DNA of 64,000 nucleotides from Hydrangea macrophylla (Eukaryota > Streptophyta > Magnoliopsida > Cornales > Hydrangeaceae): assembly GCA_033977485.1 (NCBI GenBank), contig CM066993.1, forward strand, positions 29,068,001-29,132,000, read 5' to 3'. The translations under genes were made by a program, and so were the position numbers. How positions within the stretch are numbered: the first letter of the stretch is position 1; every line of letters begins with the position of its first letter. Under the pieces are notes generated by a model, which did no database searches, was not told the origin of the DNA, and worked only from the letters and a program-made list of their open reading frames with translations. This document shows positions 34,161 to 45,510 of this stretch, in pieces.

Positions 34161-35309
34161 TGTTTGCACCCAAAACCGTCAATCGTTTTTGAGCCCGAGT
34201 TGCGTGGAGCTGAATAGAGGGGAGGCCGGGCTAAGGAATGAATGACTCATTGAACTCAAGTATAGACGTGAGACCGATGATAGATACAAGGCTGTTGGGT
34301 GTGGTAAGGAGAGCTCGATGAAAAAATTGAACATGTGTGAGGATTATCGGGCTATGGAAAAATATAACCCAATACGTTGATAGCCCGATGGTGGAATGAA
34401 GGAACATGAAGCTCAATCGGACACCGTGTAATGAGAGATGAGAGTTACAGTCCGATTGGCCATGGGCGTTGGAAGAAATCTAATCGGGCATGAAGAGAAG
34501 CATGGAAACAGATAGAGCCCGATTCATTCAGGAGGATAAGTGACGAGGCCGATGGACTGAAAGGAGAAGGCGGTGATATCCCCAGCGGTCAGGGTGACAT
34601 CATCTCAGAGTTTTGGAAACAAGAGTCCGTTCAGGAAAGGAATTTGATCATGTCCAGCTGGATTTAGGTGTTTAATCCCCAAATTAAAGGGATTGATTCA
34701 ATCAGAATCCGGATAAGGAAGGACTTCTCAGCCAATCAGCCAATCAGCTAATCAGTGAAGCAGCTTGGGGCACAAGCTAAAGAATTCTTGTCCAATTAGG
34801 AATCATCTGGGGCCGCTATATATATTCAGGCAGGCTAACCAAGCAAAAGACTCCGCGTGATCTCGAAACAGCATACACACTGCATTCGAAGCATTCAAGC
34901 ATTCAAAGCACTCTTTTAAGTCTTTATGTTTTCCAGCTTTCATAGCAAATAGGTCTGCCCTTTTTGTTATTTCTCTTTGTTCTTTTGAATAATCAGCCTG
35001 TTCTGGTTTGTTCTTTAGTTCTGTGTATTTTTTCCAAACACTTAATAAAATCTTCATTTTATTAAACCGTTTGTGATTGGTTTACCTGTTAAACTTGACA
35101 CTTTTTAGCTTGTGCGCTTCAGTACTGCTAGAGAATTTACGGTGAGGGTACTTTCCTACTCACTATACACAATCACCCTGGTTAGAAGTCAGATTCATCA
35201 AGCCTTGTGTATCACTCACACAAAGAATAGGAAATTAGGTTGCACGTTCACACACACACACACCGAACCACTGTTGGTTCTGGTACGCCCGCACAAATTA
35301 CAGCAAACA
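34161..35309 (+). repeat. Tat-B 3' LTR
   Basis: 1149 bp, almost the same as the 5' LTR by eye, ending TTACAGCAAACA. The 5 bp TTAGT follows directly. Confidence 0.9.
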
Positions 35310-37338
35310 TTAGTCTAATTGCATAATTTATCAGTCCGAATTGATTAAGTGCTACTTAGACTGACTTGTCTTTCAAAACTAAAACTTTGAGGTCTCAGAT
35401 GGTCCACCACCATTTGACCAATCATACCATTACGTGGCATATCAAGACCATGATGATGTAATGCTTTGTGTGGCCGATCAAACTGATGTAGACAATTTGG
35501 CTTGAAGATTGGAATCACTTGTGGGCCCCTCTGTTACTTTCCCAAAGTGATTAACTACTTATGTCAGCCAAAGGGTCATAGACATGAGCCCGAATTGATG
35601 AAAGGCCATCACCAGAATTACAAAATTATGAATTAGTCAATATGAAATTGCATGACCTAAGTGAGGCAGCCCGAATTGATGAAGTGCCAAAAATTGATGC
35701 TAGCCCGAATGCCTTATGACAGCCATCAACTAGTAGTGTAACCAGCCTTTATAGCCACTATTTAATGTAGAGCCCACGTAGTGACCATTATGAGTATGGC
35801 CCACCAAAGTGTCTTCCTTTGGCCAAAATAATATGCGTGGCAACTAAACAATCCAAATGGTATCATCAGTCCGAATTGAAACTAAATAGTCCAAACTCAT
35901 TCAGCCGAATCGATTTTGAACCAAGCACTTTGCCATAATTTAGACGATCGGTCAGTAAGTCCGATTAAAAAATCTCATTTGGCCTGTACAAATTGTAACT
36001 TAAAAAATATATTTTTTGAGTGCAAACATAGGTGTTCACCACAGTGCCCTAATCTGTAATAATAAATATTAAATTTTTATGTCCGCATTCATATAAATGT
36101 GTTCTGGTTGCCCATATGTCCAAACATAATAATGAATGCGTGTCCATTGATATAATATTGTTTATTTAATTAAACAGTAAGGGGTGTTGTATTTTTTTAA
36201 TTCAAAAAAATTTAAGACATCCACAGATGTCATTTTTCTTTGATTGATCAATATATCACCCAATAAAGTGCCTTTAAATATTAATAATTTATTACTACGT
36301 TATGTATTATTGTAGTGGCCACAACATCTTAAGCAACTATGTTATATGATTATTGATTGATATTTGAATGTTTAGATTCCCTAAACCCACAGACATGGGG
36401 TCCTTTCTTCTTAATATTCCATTAACTGTTGGTCTTATAATAAAGACAATTTATAAGTCCAATGTATTATGCTGAATTGACAGTGGATAATTCAGATCAA
36501 ATTCATTGCTTCACTATTTGAATGAATATTCTTAATTATTACTATTTTGTCATCTTTTGGTTATTTTGTGAGTTTTCTTACATTTAATAGATTTGTAGTA
36601 GTTATGTGATTAGACAAATTCCATTGATATTTGGGTGCGTGGAACTCAATTAACTATTTTGTGTAAAATCGCCTATACCTACAGTGTTTTCACATCATTT
36701 ACAGGTCGTAAGTGAATGATCGAGGATAATCCGTTTTCATTTCACAGAGGTAGTGTTTCAATTATTTCTCATTTTCTTTCTGGATTGCATGTCTTGAGTA
36801 CGTATATAATGGTTATCCCTGGTGGTTTAATGTTTGTGTTTTGTATATCGACTGTCCATGTCTATACAATATACATTTATGTTTTTATATAAATTCTTTT
36901 GTGTACATTTATTGTAATTTGAGGTACTTGTGTTATTTGCGTGAACGTACAGTAAATTAGATAAGGTTTTATTTTATTTTATAATTTGAAATAGAAATTA
37001 TTGCTAAGTTGTTTGATCAATCTGCTTCACGAATTTCATTCATGTTCTAAATTTACAAACTTATTTCTTCCGTTTATTTACTCCATAATCCACTACAGTG
37101 GAATTTTTTAGAAGAAGTTGATCAACATTACGAGCCCATTTGGAATAGTTTTTTTGGGCCAGTGACCATTTGGCTCACTTGGAACCTATCGTCATTGGTT
37201 AAGTTAGGATAAGGGCTTACCACCCCCAAACACAGACCTTGCTAACAATTTTGCAAGAGGTCTAAATTTTTATTTATATTTGGTTTTTATTTATTTTATT
37301 TTATTTATTTATTTATTTTTATTTTGTATGTCTATAAC
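35310..37338. other. AT-rich noncoding DNA right of Tat-B
   Basis: No coding match. 35330-35900 repeats words such as GCCCGAATTGATGAA and CAGTCCGAATTGA, like the left flank of Tat-B. The rest is AT-rich. The last part may belong to a Helitron whose 3' end follows. Confidence 0.5.
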
Positions 37339-37368
37339 AACCCGTGCATAGCACGGGTTATTGACTAG
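37339..37368 (+). mobile_element. Helitron 3' terminus
   Basis: A perfect 9 bp hairpin AACCCGTGC-ATA-GCACGGGTT (37339-37359) is followed five bases later by CTAG and then T (37365-37369). Plant Helitrons end with such a hairpin and CTRR, inserted before T. The 5' TC end was not found; it may be on either side of Tat-B. No helicase is seen, so it would be non-autonomous. Confidence 0.7.
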
Positions 37369-38089
37369 TTTATTTTATGGATGTTGTTATGGGTCCTGTG
37401 CACATATATTTAAAACCCATGAACATGTGAGTTGGTCTATCATAAAGTAAAGTCACGTGATCTTGAAATTTTGCAAATGTAGGGGTAATGATATAATTTT
37501 CATATCAACTTTCCAGTACTTGTAAATATGGGGGATATATATGTTGCGAGATATTGCATTATTATTTCTATTTCTTTTAATATTTTGCAATTAGGAATTT
37601 GAGTATAATGCAATTGTTAATTTGTGAAATTAGTTGTTCTTGTAGAATATATAATGATTCTATAATATGGGTTAGCTTTGAGATAACTCAAGATGATTAA
37701 ATGTGATAACATATGGTATTAGTTAATATAACTAGTGGATTCACATTCATAGTGAAACTTAAAGCTAATGGTTTTGAGATTAGCGAACATGAAGAGGATT
37801 TATGAGTATGTGAATTGAAATAAAATTTTTAGGTATTACAAATGTGATACTAGTTAGTCTGTTGGACAAATACGAGTAAAGTCCAATGAGATCACCTATA
37901 TATGTAAATTAAAACACCGCTAGCATATCTCTATTTGAGTATTCATGTTGAGTTGGTAGTCTAATGTGTGTTGTAAGTTACACTCGACCGTATATAGCAT
38001 GCTCGGTCTGTTGGTTTTAGTTTTCAAAAAACTTAATTTGCAGCCAAAAAAAAAATACATGGAAAAACCAGGAGGTGCAGTCATGGGGA
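37369..38089. other. Noncoding DNA before Copia-C
   Basis: AT-rich, no coding match. It may hold the decayed 5' LTR and leader of Copia-C, but I see no clear LTR boundary or primer site. Confidence 0.4.
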
Positions 38090-39261
38090 GATCAAGCTGA
38101 CTTTACGTTCTAGTGCAACTATTTCAGTGATTGCAATAGGAGTAGTAGTTTTAGAAATCCAGAATAAAATATTTTTAGTTTTACTAGATGTACTTTACGC
38201 TCCAAGTATGAGACAAAATTTAATTTTAGTTTCAAAGTTGTCAAATAATGGTTATTCTGTTTTTATTTGGAGCTGAAGTGGTTATTAAAAGAAGTAGTAC
38301 TTTTATTTGTTATAGTATTAAATTAAATGACTTGTATGTGATCACTCCCATTATTTCTAATGAATCTAAAATGGAACTTAATAACTCAATGGTTAATTTA
38401 CCATCTAAAAGAAAGGAACATTCTTCTAATCCAAAAAGACTTTGGCATATGAGGCCAGGTTATATCAATCTAACCAGGATTAATAGACTGGTCAAAAATG
38501 GGATCTTAGACACTTTGGTTCTTGAACTAATGTCGGTCTATGAATCTTGTATAGAAGGGAAAATGACCAAGAGGCCCTTTCCAGCAAAAGGCTATAGGTG
38601 AAATAACTTGTTGGAATTAGTACATACTGATGTATGTGGACCAATAAACATTAGAGCGCGAGGTGGTTATGAGCATTTCATCACATTTACTGATGACCAC
38701 TCTAAATATGGATATATTGATCTAATGCACCATAAGTTTGAAGCTTTTGAAAAGTTCAAAGAGTTTTGAGTTGAAGTAGAGAAGCAATTAGATAAACATA
38801 TCAAGGTCATTGATCAGATCGAGGTGACGAATATCTCTTTAATGAATTTATTGATCATCTGGTACACGATGAGATTCTGTCACAATTGACTGCACTAGGT
38901 ACTAGAATGGTGTAGCAGAAAGAAGGAACCAGACCCTTTTAGACATGAATAGGTCGATGATGAGTTATTCAGAGTTGCCATTGTTCCTTTGGGGGTATGC
39001 TTTAAAAATTGCATCGTACATACTAAATCATGTTCCAAGCAAATCTTTCCCTAAGATACCTCGGGAGTTGTGGAGTGGGTGTAAGCCTTCTTTACAACAT
39101 TTTCGTATTTGGGGGTGTTCGACACATGTGCTGAAGGGACAGATGAGTAAGTTGGAGACACGATTGGTAGTATATAACGTCGGGGGTCATCCAAAGACCA
39201 CCTATGGTTGGTATTTTTATGATCTGAAAGAATAAAAAGTGTTCATTAGCATGAACGCAGT
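38090..39261 (+). pseudogene. Copia-C gag-pol remnant, left part
   Basis: Ty1/copia coding remnant. About 38110-38250 gives the region after the copia protease (FLVLLDVLYAPSMRQNLILV). At 38440-38600 the pre-integrase domain is clear: PKRLWHMRPGYINLTRINRL and CIEGKMTKRPFPAKGYR. The integrase core continues with stops: LELVHTDVCGP keeps the first Asp, followed by GGYEHFITFTDDHSKYGYI. At 38945-39235 comes [30 protein letters not shown] and [14 protein letters not shown]. The frame ends in MNA at 39256, where Tat-C interrupts a valine codon. It resumes at 54211. Confidence 0.85.
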
Positions 39262-42179
39262 TGTAGACACCCCAATTTTGACCAAACATCAAATTTATGG
39301 GAGTATTACCTCTAAGAACCGATGATGACAAATGCCCGACTAATCTAGGACTTCCAAAAGTGATTCAAGCTCTTCCGAAAGCTCTTTCAATTCAAGACAA
39401 AAAAGGAAAAGAGTGAAAAGGGGAAAATAGATAAAAACGACATATGGCAAGGGTTGCGACAGTCACGGGATGCCGTACGGCACTCTCTGAAGTGTCAGAA
39501 TGGCATTCTATGAATGCCGCAAATTTCACCAAATGCCGCGAAAAATGAAATTTCACGAAAAGATGGTAGTCCATGGAGTACTCTGCGGCAGTCATCAAGT
39601 GTCGTATCGACATTCAATGAATGTCGCACAGGTAGACATTGAGTGCCGACATGATACTTATTGAGTGCCGCATTTTTGTAACCGCTAGCTGTGAAATAGT
39701 ACATTTGTACCTTCAAAAAGGACGTCAGAAATTAGGGTTTTGCCCCTAAAATGGCTAGAATACCCCTCCAAAATCTGCCTATATAAAGGGAGGTGAATAT
39801 CCCATTACAAGGAGACTTGGAATTTGGAATTTTAGAATCCCTATATTGATTCTTCTTCAAAAACTTTCTAAATTAAGTGAGTAGTAGAGATAGTTGGTAT
39901 GATTAGGAAGAAGGAGCTAGAAGAAGAGCTTGATTAAACTTGGAAAAGTCCTAAAACAACCAAGGAGTTGAGGATAATTAGAGGTAAACTCTAGATTACT
40001 TAGTTTCATCCTTCAAGTTCAATCACAATATGTAGATTCTTAGGGTCTTTAACACATTTTCAACACCTCATTTCATCACACTCCACATATATTGTGATTG
40101 AACTTCCATTTCATTAGTTTGGATCAAATTAGCTTTAGGTTAAAGTTTAAATAAATCTTGGAGTTGATTTAGATGTTATTTGAACTTTGGTTTCTTTTCT
40201 TTTTTTATTATGTTTATTTATTGGGATTCATAAGACTTTCAATGGCTTACTTGAGTCCTTGTGCTTAGAATCCCTTAATATTCTTATAAACTCAAAATTC
40301 ATGAGAGGATTAAGGTTGATATTAGTGTGTTGAGCCAATGAGTCCAAACTTTAATCCATACTTTGAATTCATTACTTTGAGAATTTATGAATTTTCTTCA
40401 TACTTCATTGAAATCCACAAGTATAAGGTCCTTAGTCTCTGATGACCATCAAATGGTAGGAGAAAGTGGTTTGGTTTAAGCCCAATTTCATGGTTCAATA
40501 GTTAGGGTTAACAAACAAATCTGAACTTGACAAATGGTGCAGTGAATTCAATGACCATCTTTGATCAAGGATTTTTAGTTAAATAATGGTCCTTTGGAAT
40601 TGAATGAAACCAACTAAAAAGTATCAATAACACAAAGTTTTAATACTGTAATTTTTGTTTTAGTGAGATTTCATGTTTAGAGTGGTTTGGTCATGGGTTT
40701 TGTGAAGCAACGATAATCTGTCCAGAATTCCAGAATAGTAACACCTTTTTGAAATTAGTAAATTAGAGCCTTAACCAAGCATTTTTTACTTCAAATAAAT
40801 TTTTCTATATAGTTGAATGTGTAATGAGATTCCCTAAAACGATTAGGGTCATTCTGATTTTTTACTATTTTTAGAAAATCATACAAAATCTCTGGACAGA
40901 GAGTTATAAGTTTCTGAGTGACGTCTAGTTTTTGCCCATTCCCCAGAGTTTCAACCGTTGATCTTTGTTTTTTTCTTTTTGGGTTAGCAACTAGACTCAC
41001 AGAGGCATCTTGTGTCCAAAATTCATTGACATCAAACCATGGGAAGTATGATTTTCCAATTTTTTAAGTTCAGGTCTGCTCTCTGGAATTCTTAGAATCC
41101 TGTGACAAATTTGATAAGTTTTGTAAATAATGATTCAAATGATCTTTTCATGACCTAGGGTTTATACCATGCTTCAATGATGATTAGTTAAGCTTAAATC
41201 CATAGGCTTAATGATCCAAATCAATGAGTATTTCATAACTTGCTCTTGTTCATGTATTCATCTATGTAGACTCATGTTTGTAACTAGAATTCATTTCATT
41301 TTGTGATTAAATTGCATCTACTTGAACCTAATTATGAATTCTTTGTGACCATGTTGAGATTATACCATTTCCATATGGACATTGCATTGGCTCCTAGTTG
41401 AGACTTGTATATCTATGGATATGTTGTATTCCCAACTACTTACAAAGAATTCATAATCATATCAAATCATTTCATACCTGATAGATTTAAGATAGAAGTT
41501 TAACGATGTTGTTTAGAATTTCATATTGTACCTTGATTAAAGCATGTGAACTAACACCTTTATTTTGTAGCCTATAAAATGTATGATTTCTCAAGCTTCT
41601 CTTTAGTTTATTTTAATCTCTTGATTTTATCGATTTTCCGACTCCATGTGCGACACCTTAGAGTTAGGATTTGCCTTATGTGTATATATGTGATTAGATA
41701 CTCTTTTTCTAAGTTTTTATTTATTCATATGCATTGCATGTTTAATATTCGCAGCTGGATCCTGGGTAAGTTCCCTTGTTCCCTATTGCATATCATATGG
41801 CTTGCTAATTTAACTACATGGTTTTTGAATGATATTTTATCGTTAGAAATTTAAAACCATTTCAACATGCTTGTGTAATGTATATTTATATCTATGTATT
41901 AGTTGAGGGCATACTTAGATTATTAATTCGATGAAAGGGATGTTGAGTAGAGGCCTATCATTAGATAGGATAAGAGAGGGTATTTTAGTCCGTCGGACTC
42001 CTTCCTCTCCCATTCCATAATCCCCGAACCTAGTTAATCTCTGGTTTCCAAAAAGATTAGTTTGCTTTTAAATGGTCTCTTAATTTTTCCCTTTAAAAAT
42101 TAAGTGGCGACTCATATTTGTGTTTTAATTTGAAAAGAAATTTAAAAAGCTATGGGTAAGGAAAAATGCGATATCCACA
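39262..42179 (+). repeat. Tat-C 5' LTR
   Basis: 2918 bp, TGTAGACACCCC to GATATCCACA. A TATA box GCCTATATAAAGGG lies at about 39778. The upstream part has a repeated theme of GTGCCG or ATGCCG words (39480-39670), possibly short degenerate repeats. Confidence 0.9.
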
Positions 42180-42182
42180 ATC

Positions 42183-42241
42183 TGGCAACTCTACTGGGGA
42201 TCGAACCCAGAATCTCTGGTTTCACAGACCAGAATTCTAAT
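42183..42241 (+). other. Tat-C primer-binding site extended into the tRNA body
   Basis: TGGCAACTCTACTGGGGA is the primer site. The sequence continues as the complement of a tRNA through its T arm (TTCGATC loop, CTGGG/CCCAG stem), a 5-base variable loop and a complete anticodon arm (CTGGT, loop CTGTGAA, ACCAG) before drifting off. Read on the minus strand it is the 3' half of a tRNA, with GTG at the anticodon position. Usually only the last 18 bases of the tRNA are copied. It is not a tRNA gene, since the 5' half is missing. Confidence 0.75.
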
Positions 42242-44291
42242 TTTGGGTTCACTTGAGGATTGGACTTGAAAGCATCCTTTTAACCGAAGTAGTTAATTTT
42301 TGTGTGCCTGTTGTATTGCACTTACATGTCTCGCTAGTCAATTGCATGGAATTATGACCTTGAAGGCTCGGGACAACCTGGTCGGTCAAGCCATCATGGG
42401 ACTGTGTGATCACCCTTGATCTTGTACCATGTGTTGGTATATAAAGCATCCTATTGGATGTGTGTCAAGGGTCCCTTATTTGACCAAAACCCAATCTTTA
42501 CATAATAGCTTCCATAGAACCTTTCAAATCTTAGGAAATCAATTCGTGATTAGGATTATGTGCTAGGAAGTTTTGTATGTCTGAAAGGGATTACATGAAA
42601 TGATGGCGATGCTTGCTTGATGAAAGATCTGTAACCTCTTAATCACTTTTTGAGCAATTCATCTTCATGTCCCATGACATTTGGGAACATGCCGAACTAT
42701 GATTATTAGATTACACTTCTTATATCTTGTTAGCTAAAGCATCATTAACCTTGTATGTATCCGAATTTATGAAAAGTATGGTGACAATCCGATCATGTGA
42801 TCCTTCTACCCAAAGAATTTTGAAATCCATCTTTAAGAGCAAACATATTTTTGCTATCCTTTTTTCAGTTGCTCTTTCAAAAATCTTTTGAGTTCACTTT
42901 TTGATTAAAATTCCAAGGCAATCTTTGTTAAGATATATTTTCACATTCTCATCTTCGAAGGGAGAATCCAAAAATCTTGGGAATTATTTTTGAAAGAAAT
43001 TCTTTTCAAATGAATTTTAAAGCAATAATTCAATCCAATCATTTTTGTTGAGGAATGTTTAACATCCTCGTTCTCAAAAAGAATTCTTAAGAATTGTTTT
43101 CAAAAGATTTTATCATCACAGAAATACTTTCCAAATGAATTTAAAAAGCTTTTTAAAACGTCTAACCTTCGAAAGGGTAATGAGGATCACAATGAAAAGA
43201 GAAGTTAGCGCACTTGACATGGATGAGGATTGTATGCGCTTATGTGCCTTATGTGTTAGGCTTAGGATTTTCTTTTCTTTTGCATATAAAATAGGCACAC
43301 ACACACATGCATTGCATCCGTGTGACATATGAACCATTCATGAACATTTCACTAAGAATTTGCAAAGGAAAATGTGGAAAATAATAACAAAATGAAAATT
43401 CTTTTAAAATCAATCAAAATTGATTAAAAATGATACTTGATTGTAGGCGAGATAGCATCAAACTCAGAACAGTTTGGGTTAGCAATTCAACCGTTAGATT
43501 AGTTAGAAGAGAGAAGATAATGAAAAGGATTATGTTGAGCCTAATGATTCGAAGAAGGGCCACTTAACTGAGAAATTGGCCATAGAGATGGATAATGTTA
43601 CCGCAAACACGGGTGGCAAACTTGAAGGTTCAAATGATACTAGTGGGGTGATAGTGTTTGGAACTACTGCTGCTAAAGTAAATGTGGATGCTCTTAGAAA
43701 TTGAATATCTGAAAATCATCTGTGACACTCCAGTTGAGACCATGTAAAGTCTAGTCCGGAAATCGAGTCATGTCAAGTAGGAGTCAAGTGTCAAGTCCAG
43801 TCGTATCTTTGAGTCAGTCAGTTGTCGAGTTTATCTTTTAAGGCTTTGTTTATCGAGACGAGTGATGTAATCCTCTTTCTCTATTAGTTGAATGAAATCT
43901 CATTCTGCTTGATTCAGTGTGCCAAGTCGTGAATATATGGATCATTAAGCCAAGAAAAAAAGGTCACCTTTTCAAACGATCATGGAAAATACTCTATCAA
44001 TAAATCTTTGCATTGAAAATGATCCCCAAGTGATCAAAGCAAATTTTGTGCCAAAACCAAGTGGGAGTGGAGAATTGATTTGCTTTACTTTAAGAATTTA
44101 AAGATGCTCTTGCTTAATCTTGAAAAGATGAAGCTTGCTCACCATCCCCCTCTTCTCAAATACTAAGCCTAAAAGATGAGCCCAACTAGTCCAAAGCCAT
44201 AAACTTGGTCCTTGATGGTAGCTAGATATTTTAAATGAACTTCTTCTTCCAAAAAAAAAGGGAATATAAAAAAAAGAAAAAGAAAAAAGGA
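42242..44291 (+). other. Tat-C leader and backbone, first part
   Basis: No gene recognised. The leader (42290-42560) and the part from 43725 (CTGTGACACTCCAGTTGAGACC) parallel Tat-A. At 43500-43700 a short stretch rich in GAT, GAG and ACT codons might be a vestige of gag, but no domain is recognisable. Confidence 0.5.
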
Positions 44292-44339
44292 GCTTGCTAG
44301 GATAAAAGCCCGAAAGGGCACCTAGGCAAAAGTTAGAGC
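44292..44339 (+). ncRNA. GAAA-tetraloop hairpin module, copy 4 (Tat-C)
   Basis: Same module as in Tat-A: outer GCTT/GAGC (one G-U), middle CTAGG/CCTAG and inner GCCC-GAAA-GGGC, here extended to four pairs. Linker CAAAAGTTA retained. Confidence 0.6.
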
Positions 44340-44388
44340 ACAAAAAAAAAAAAAAAAGAGAAGAAATAAAGAAAAAGAAAATAGAGAG

Positions 44389-44437
44389 AGCTCACTAGGA
44401 TGAAAACCCGAAAGGGCACCTAGGCCAAAGTTAGAGC
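44389..44437 (+). ncRNA. GAAA-tetraloop hairpin module, copy 5 (Tat-C)
   Basis: Outer GCTC/GAGC, middle CTAGG/CCTAG, inner CCC-GAAA-GGG. It lies about 97 bp after copy 4, separated by an A/G-rich stretch. Confidence 0.6.
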
Positions 44438-45046
44438 AAAAATAAGATGCGTGTTGATTTCAAAATCCTGAATCCTTGCCAGTCAAAATCATGAAGAGAA
44501 TAAGAGATAGTAAGATAGAGAAAAGAAAGGAAAGAGAAAAGAAAAAGCAGAGAAGATTAAGAATTCTTGAGTGATTCAAAGTAGATCATTAGCACATGAA
44601 TTATCTCAAGGCTTTGTGTTGTTCTAAACAAAGAAAAGAAATTGGATATGAAAAAAGAGATTTGAAAGTACCAATTAGTCTCAAAATGTTGTGAGAGGCT
44701 CAATGGCTAAGTGGGCCTAAAACAATGCAAAGATATCTTTGAGGAAAATAAAAAATGATTTGGAGGGCTGATATTGCTTTGTGATTATGATAGAGTATGA
44801 TAAAAGCACGATACATCATGAGAATGGCAAAGTTGACTGGCTAGTGAAAGGGTTAAAGAATCAACCGTCAAATAAAAAAGAAAAGAAAAGAAAAGAGAAG
44901 AGAAAATAAAATAAAGAAGAAGTGGTTCATCATGCTACACAAGGGCTACTACAAGTGACATACACTCACTAGACCCAAATGGCAACATGGCTCGAAAAGC
45001 CCATCAATTCTTAAAGCCTAATTCTTTCAAAACTTCTAGAGTACTT
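44438..45046 (+). other. Tat-C backbone, middle part
   Basis: No gene. A/G-rich low complexity at 44510-44560 and 44870-44925; otherwise backbone like Tat-A 11757-12190 (AAAATTGACTAGCTGG versus AAAGTTGACTGGCTAG). Confidence 0.5.
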
Positions 45047-45185
45047 GAACTACGCTCGACCTGATTCCCACTCGATGATACGTAGGCAACCTATCTGGTT
45101 TAGTCACCACCATCGTCATAATATGGTGTGCTCTTTTAGGCCTTGGCCATATTACCTTGGACCTGATTCCTATTCGGGGATAAGT
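45047..45185 (+). repeat. GATACGTAGGC modules in Tat-C
   Basis: Two copies (45047-45093, 45150-45185) of GAACTACGCTCGACCTGATT followed by a GATACGTAGGC-type word, at the same relative place as the three copies in Tat-A. The second copy is partly decayed. Confidence 0.6.
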
Positions 45186-45221
45186 TGAATCCTTTGCGCA
45201 TATGGTTATGTTCTTTTAAAA

Positions 45222-45510
45222 CTAGGAGCAAACTTACGTTTGCCTAGGACCATATATGTATTGCCGAACTAGGGGCAAACAAAGTTTGCCAATCAGCATT
45301 GGGACATTCCACTTCAGCCCATCACATTCATGATGATCACCTCTAGATTGGGAGTAAATGCACTGCAAGCATCCTGTACCAACATGTTCTCAAGGCCCTT
45401 GGGAAGAGCATGTTTGCCCTTAAGACTAGGGGCAAAATTCGTTTGCTGAAAGCCCTATTTTACCTTTGAAGCGAGCCCCCGAGTCTCTTTCAAACTAGGG
45501 ACAAACTTTA
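45222..45510 (+). repeat. Polypurine-tract-like hairpin repeats in Tat-C
   Basis: At 45222-45247 CTAGGAGCAAAC pairs with GTTTGCCTAG across a short loop. At 45274-45290 GGCAAAC-AAA-GTTTGCC is a perfect 7 bp hairpin. Further copies at about 45427 (AGGGGCAAAATTCGTTTGC) and 45492 (AGGGACAAACTTTATTTGCC) are weaker. They match the Tat-A copies at 12652-12850 in theme and order. Confidence 0.6.

Larger units (their letters stand above)
22231..35309 (+). mobile_element. Tat-B: near-complete Tat-lineage Ty3/gypsy element
   Basis: A 13.1 kb element with LTRs 22231-23371 and 34161-35309, flanked by a perfect 5 bp duplication TTAGT (22226-22230 and 35310-35314). It carries gag, protease, RT, gypsy RNase H, a second archaeal-type RNase H, integrase, and between integrase and the 3' LTR an antisense gene with a plant mobile domain. 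The double RNase H and the antisense ORF are hallmarks of the Tat (Retand/Ogre-like) lineage. Only scattered stops and one or two frameshifts break the coding parts, and the LTRs are very similar by eye, so it is one of the younger insertions here. Confidence 0.95.

Noticed and set aside
41579..41854. 91-codon frame rich in hydrophobic residues, membrane-protein-like
   Set aside because: It lies in the Tat-C 5' LTR, is AT-driven, and is broken in the 3' LTR.
42183..42241. tRNA gene on the minus strand
   Set aside because: Only the 3' half of a tRNA is present, it starts with the CCA complement and lies exactly at a primer-binding site, so it is a copied primer, not a gene.
43135..43332. 65-codon frame with MRLCALCVRLRIFF
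   Set aside because: Isolated, no start context or homology, inside the noncoding interior of Tat-C.
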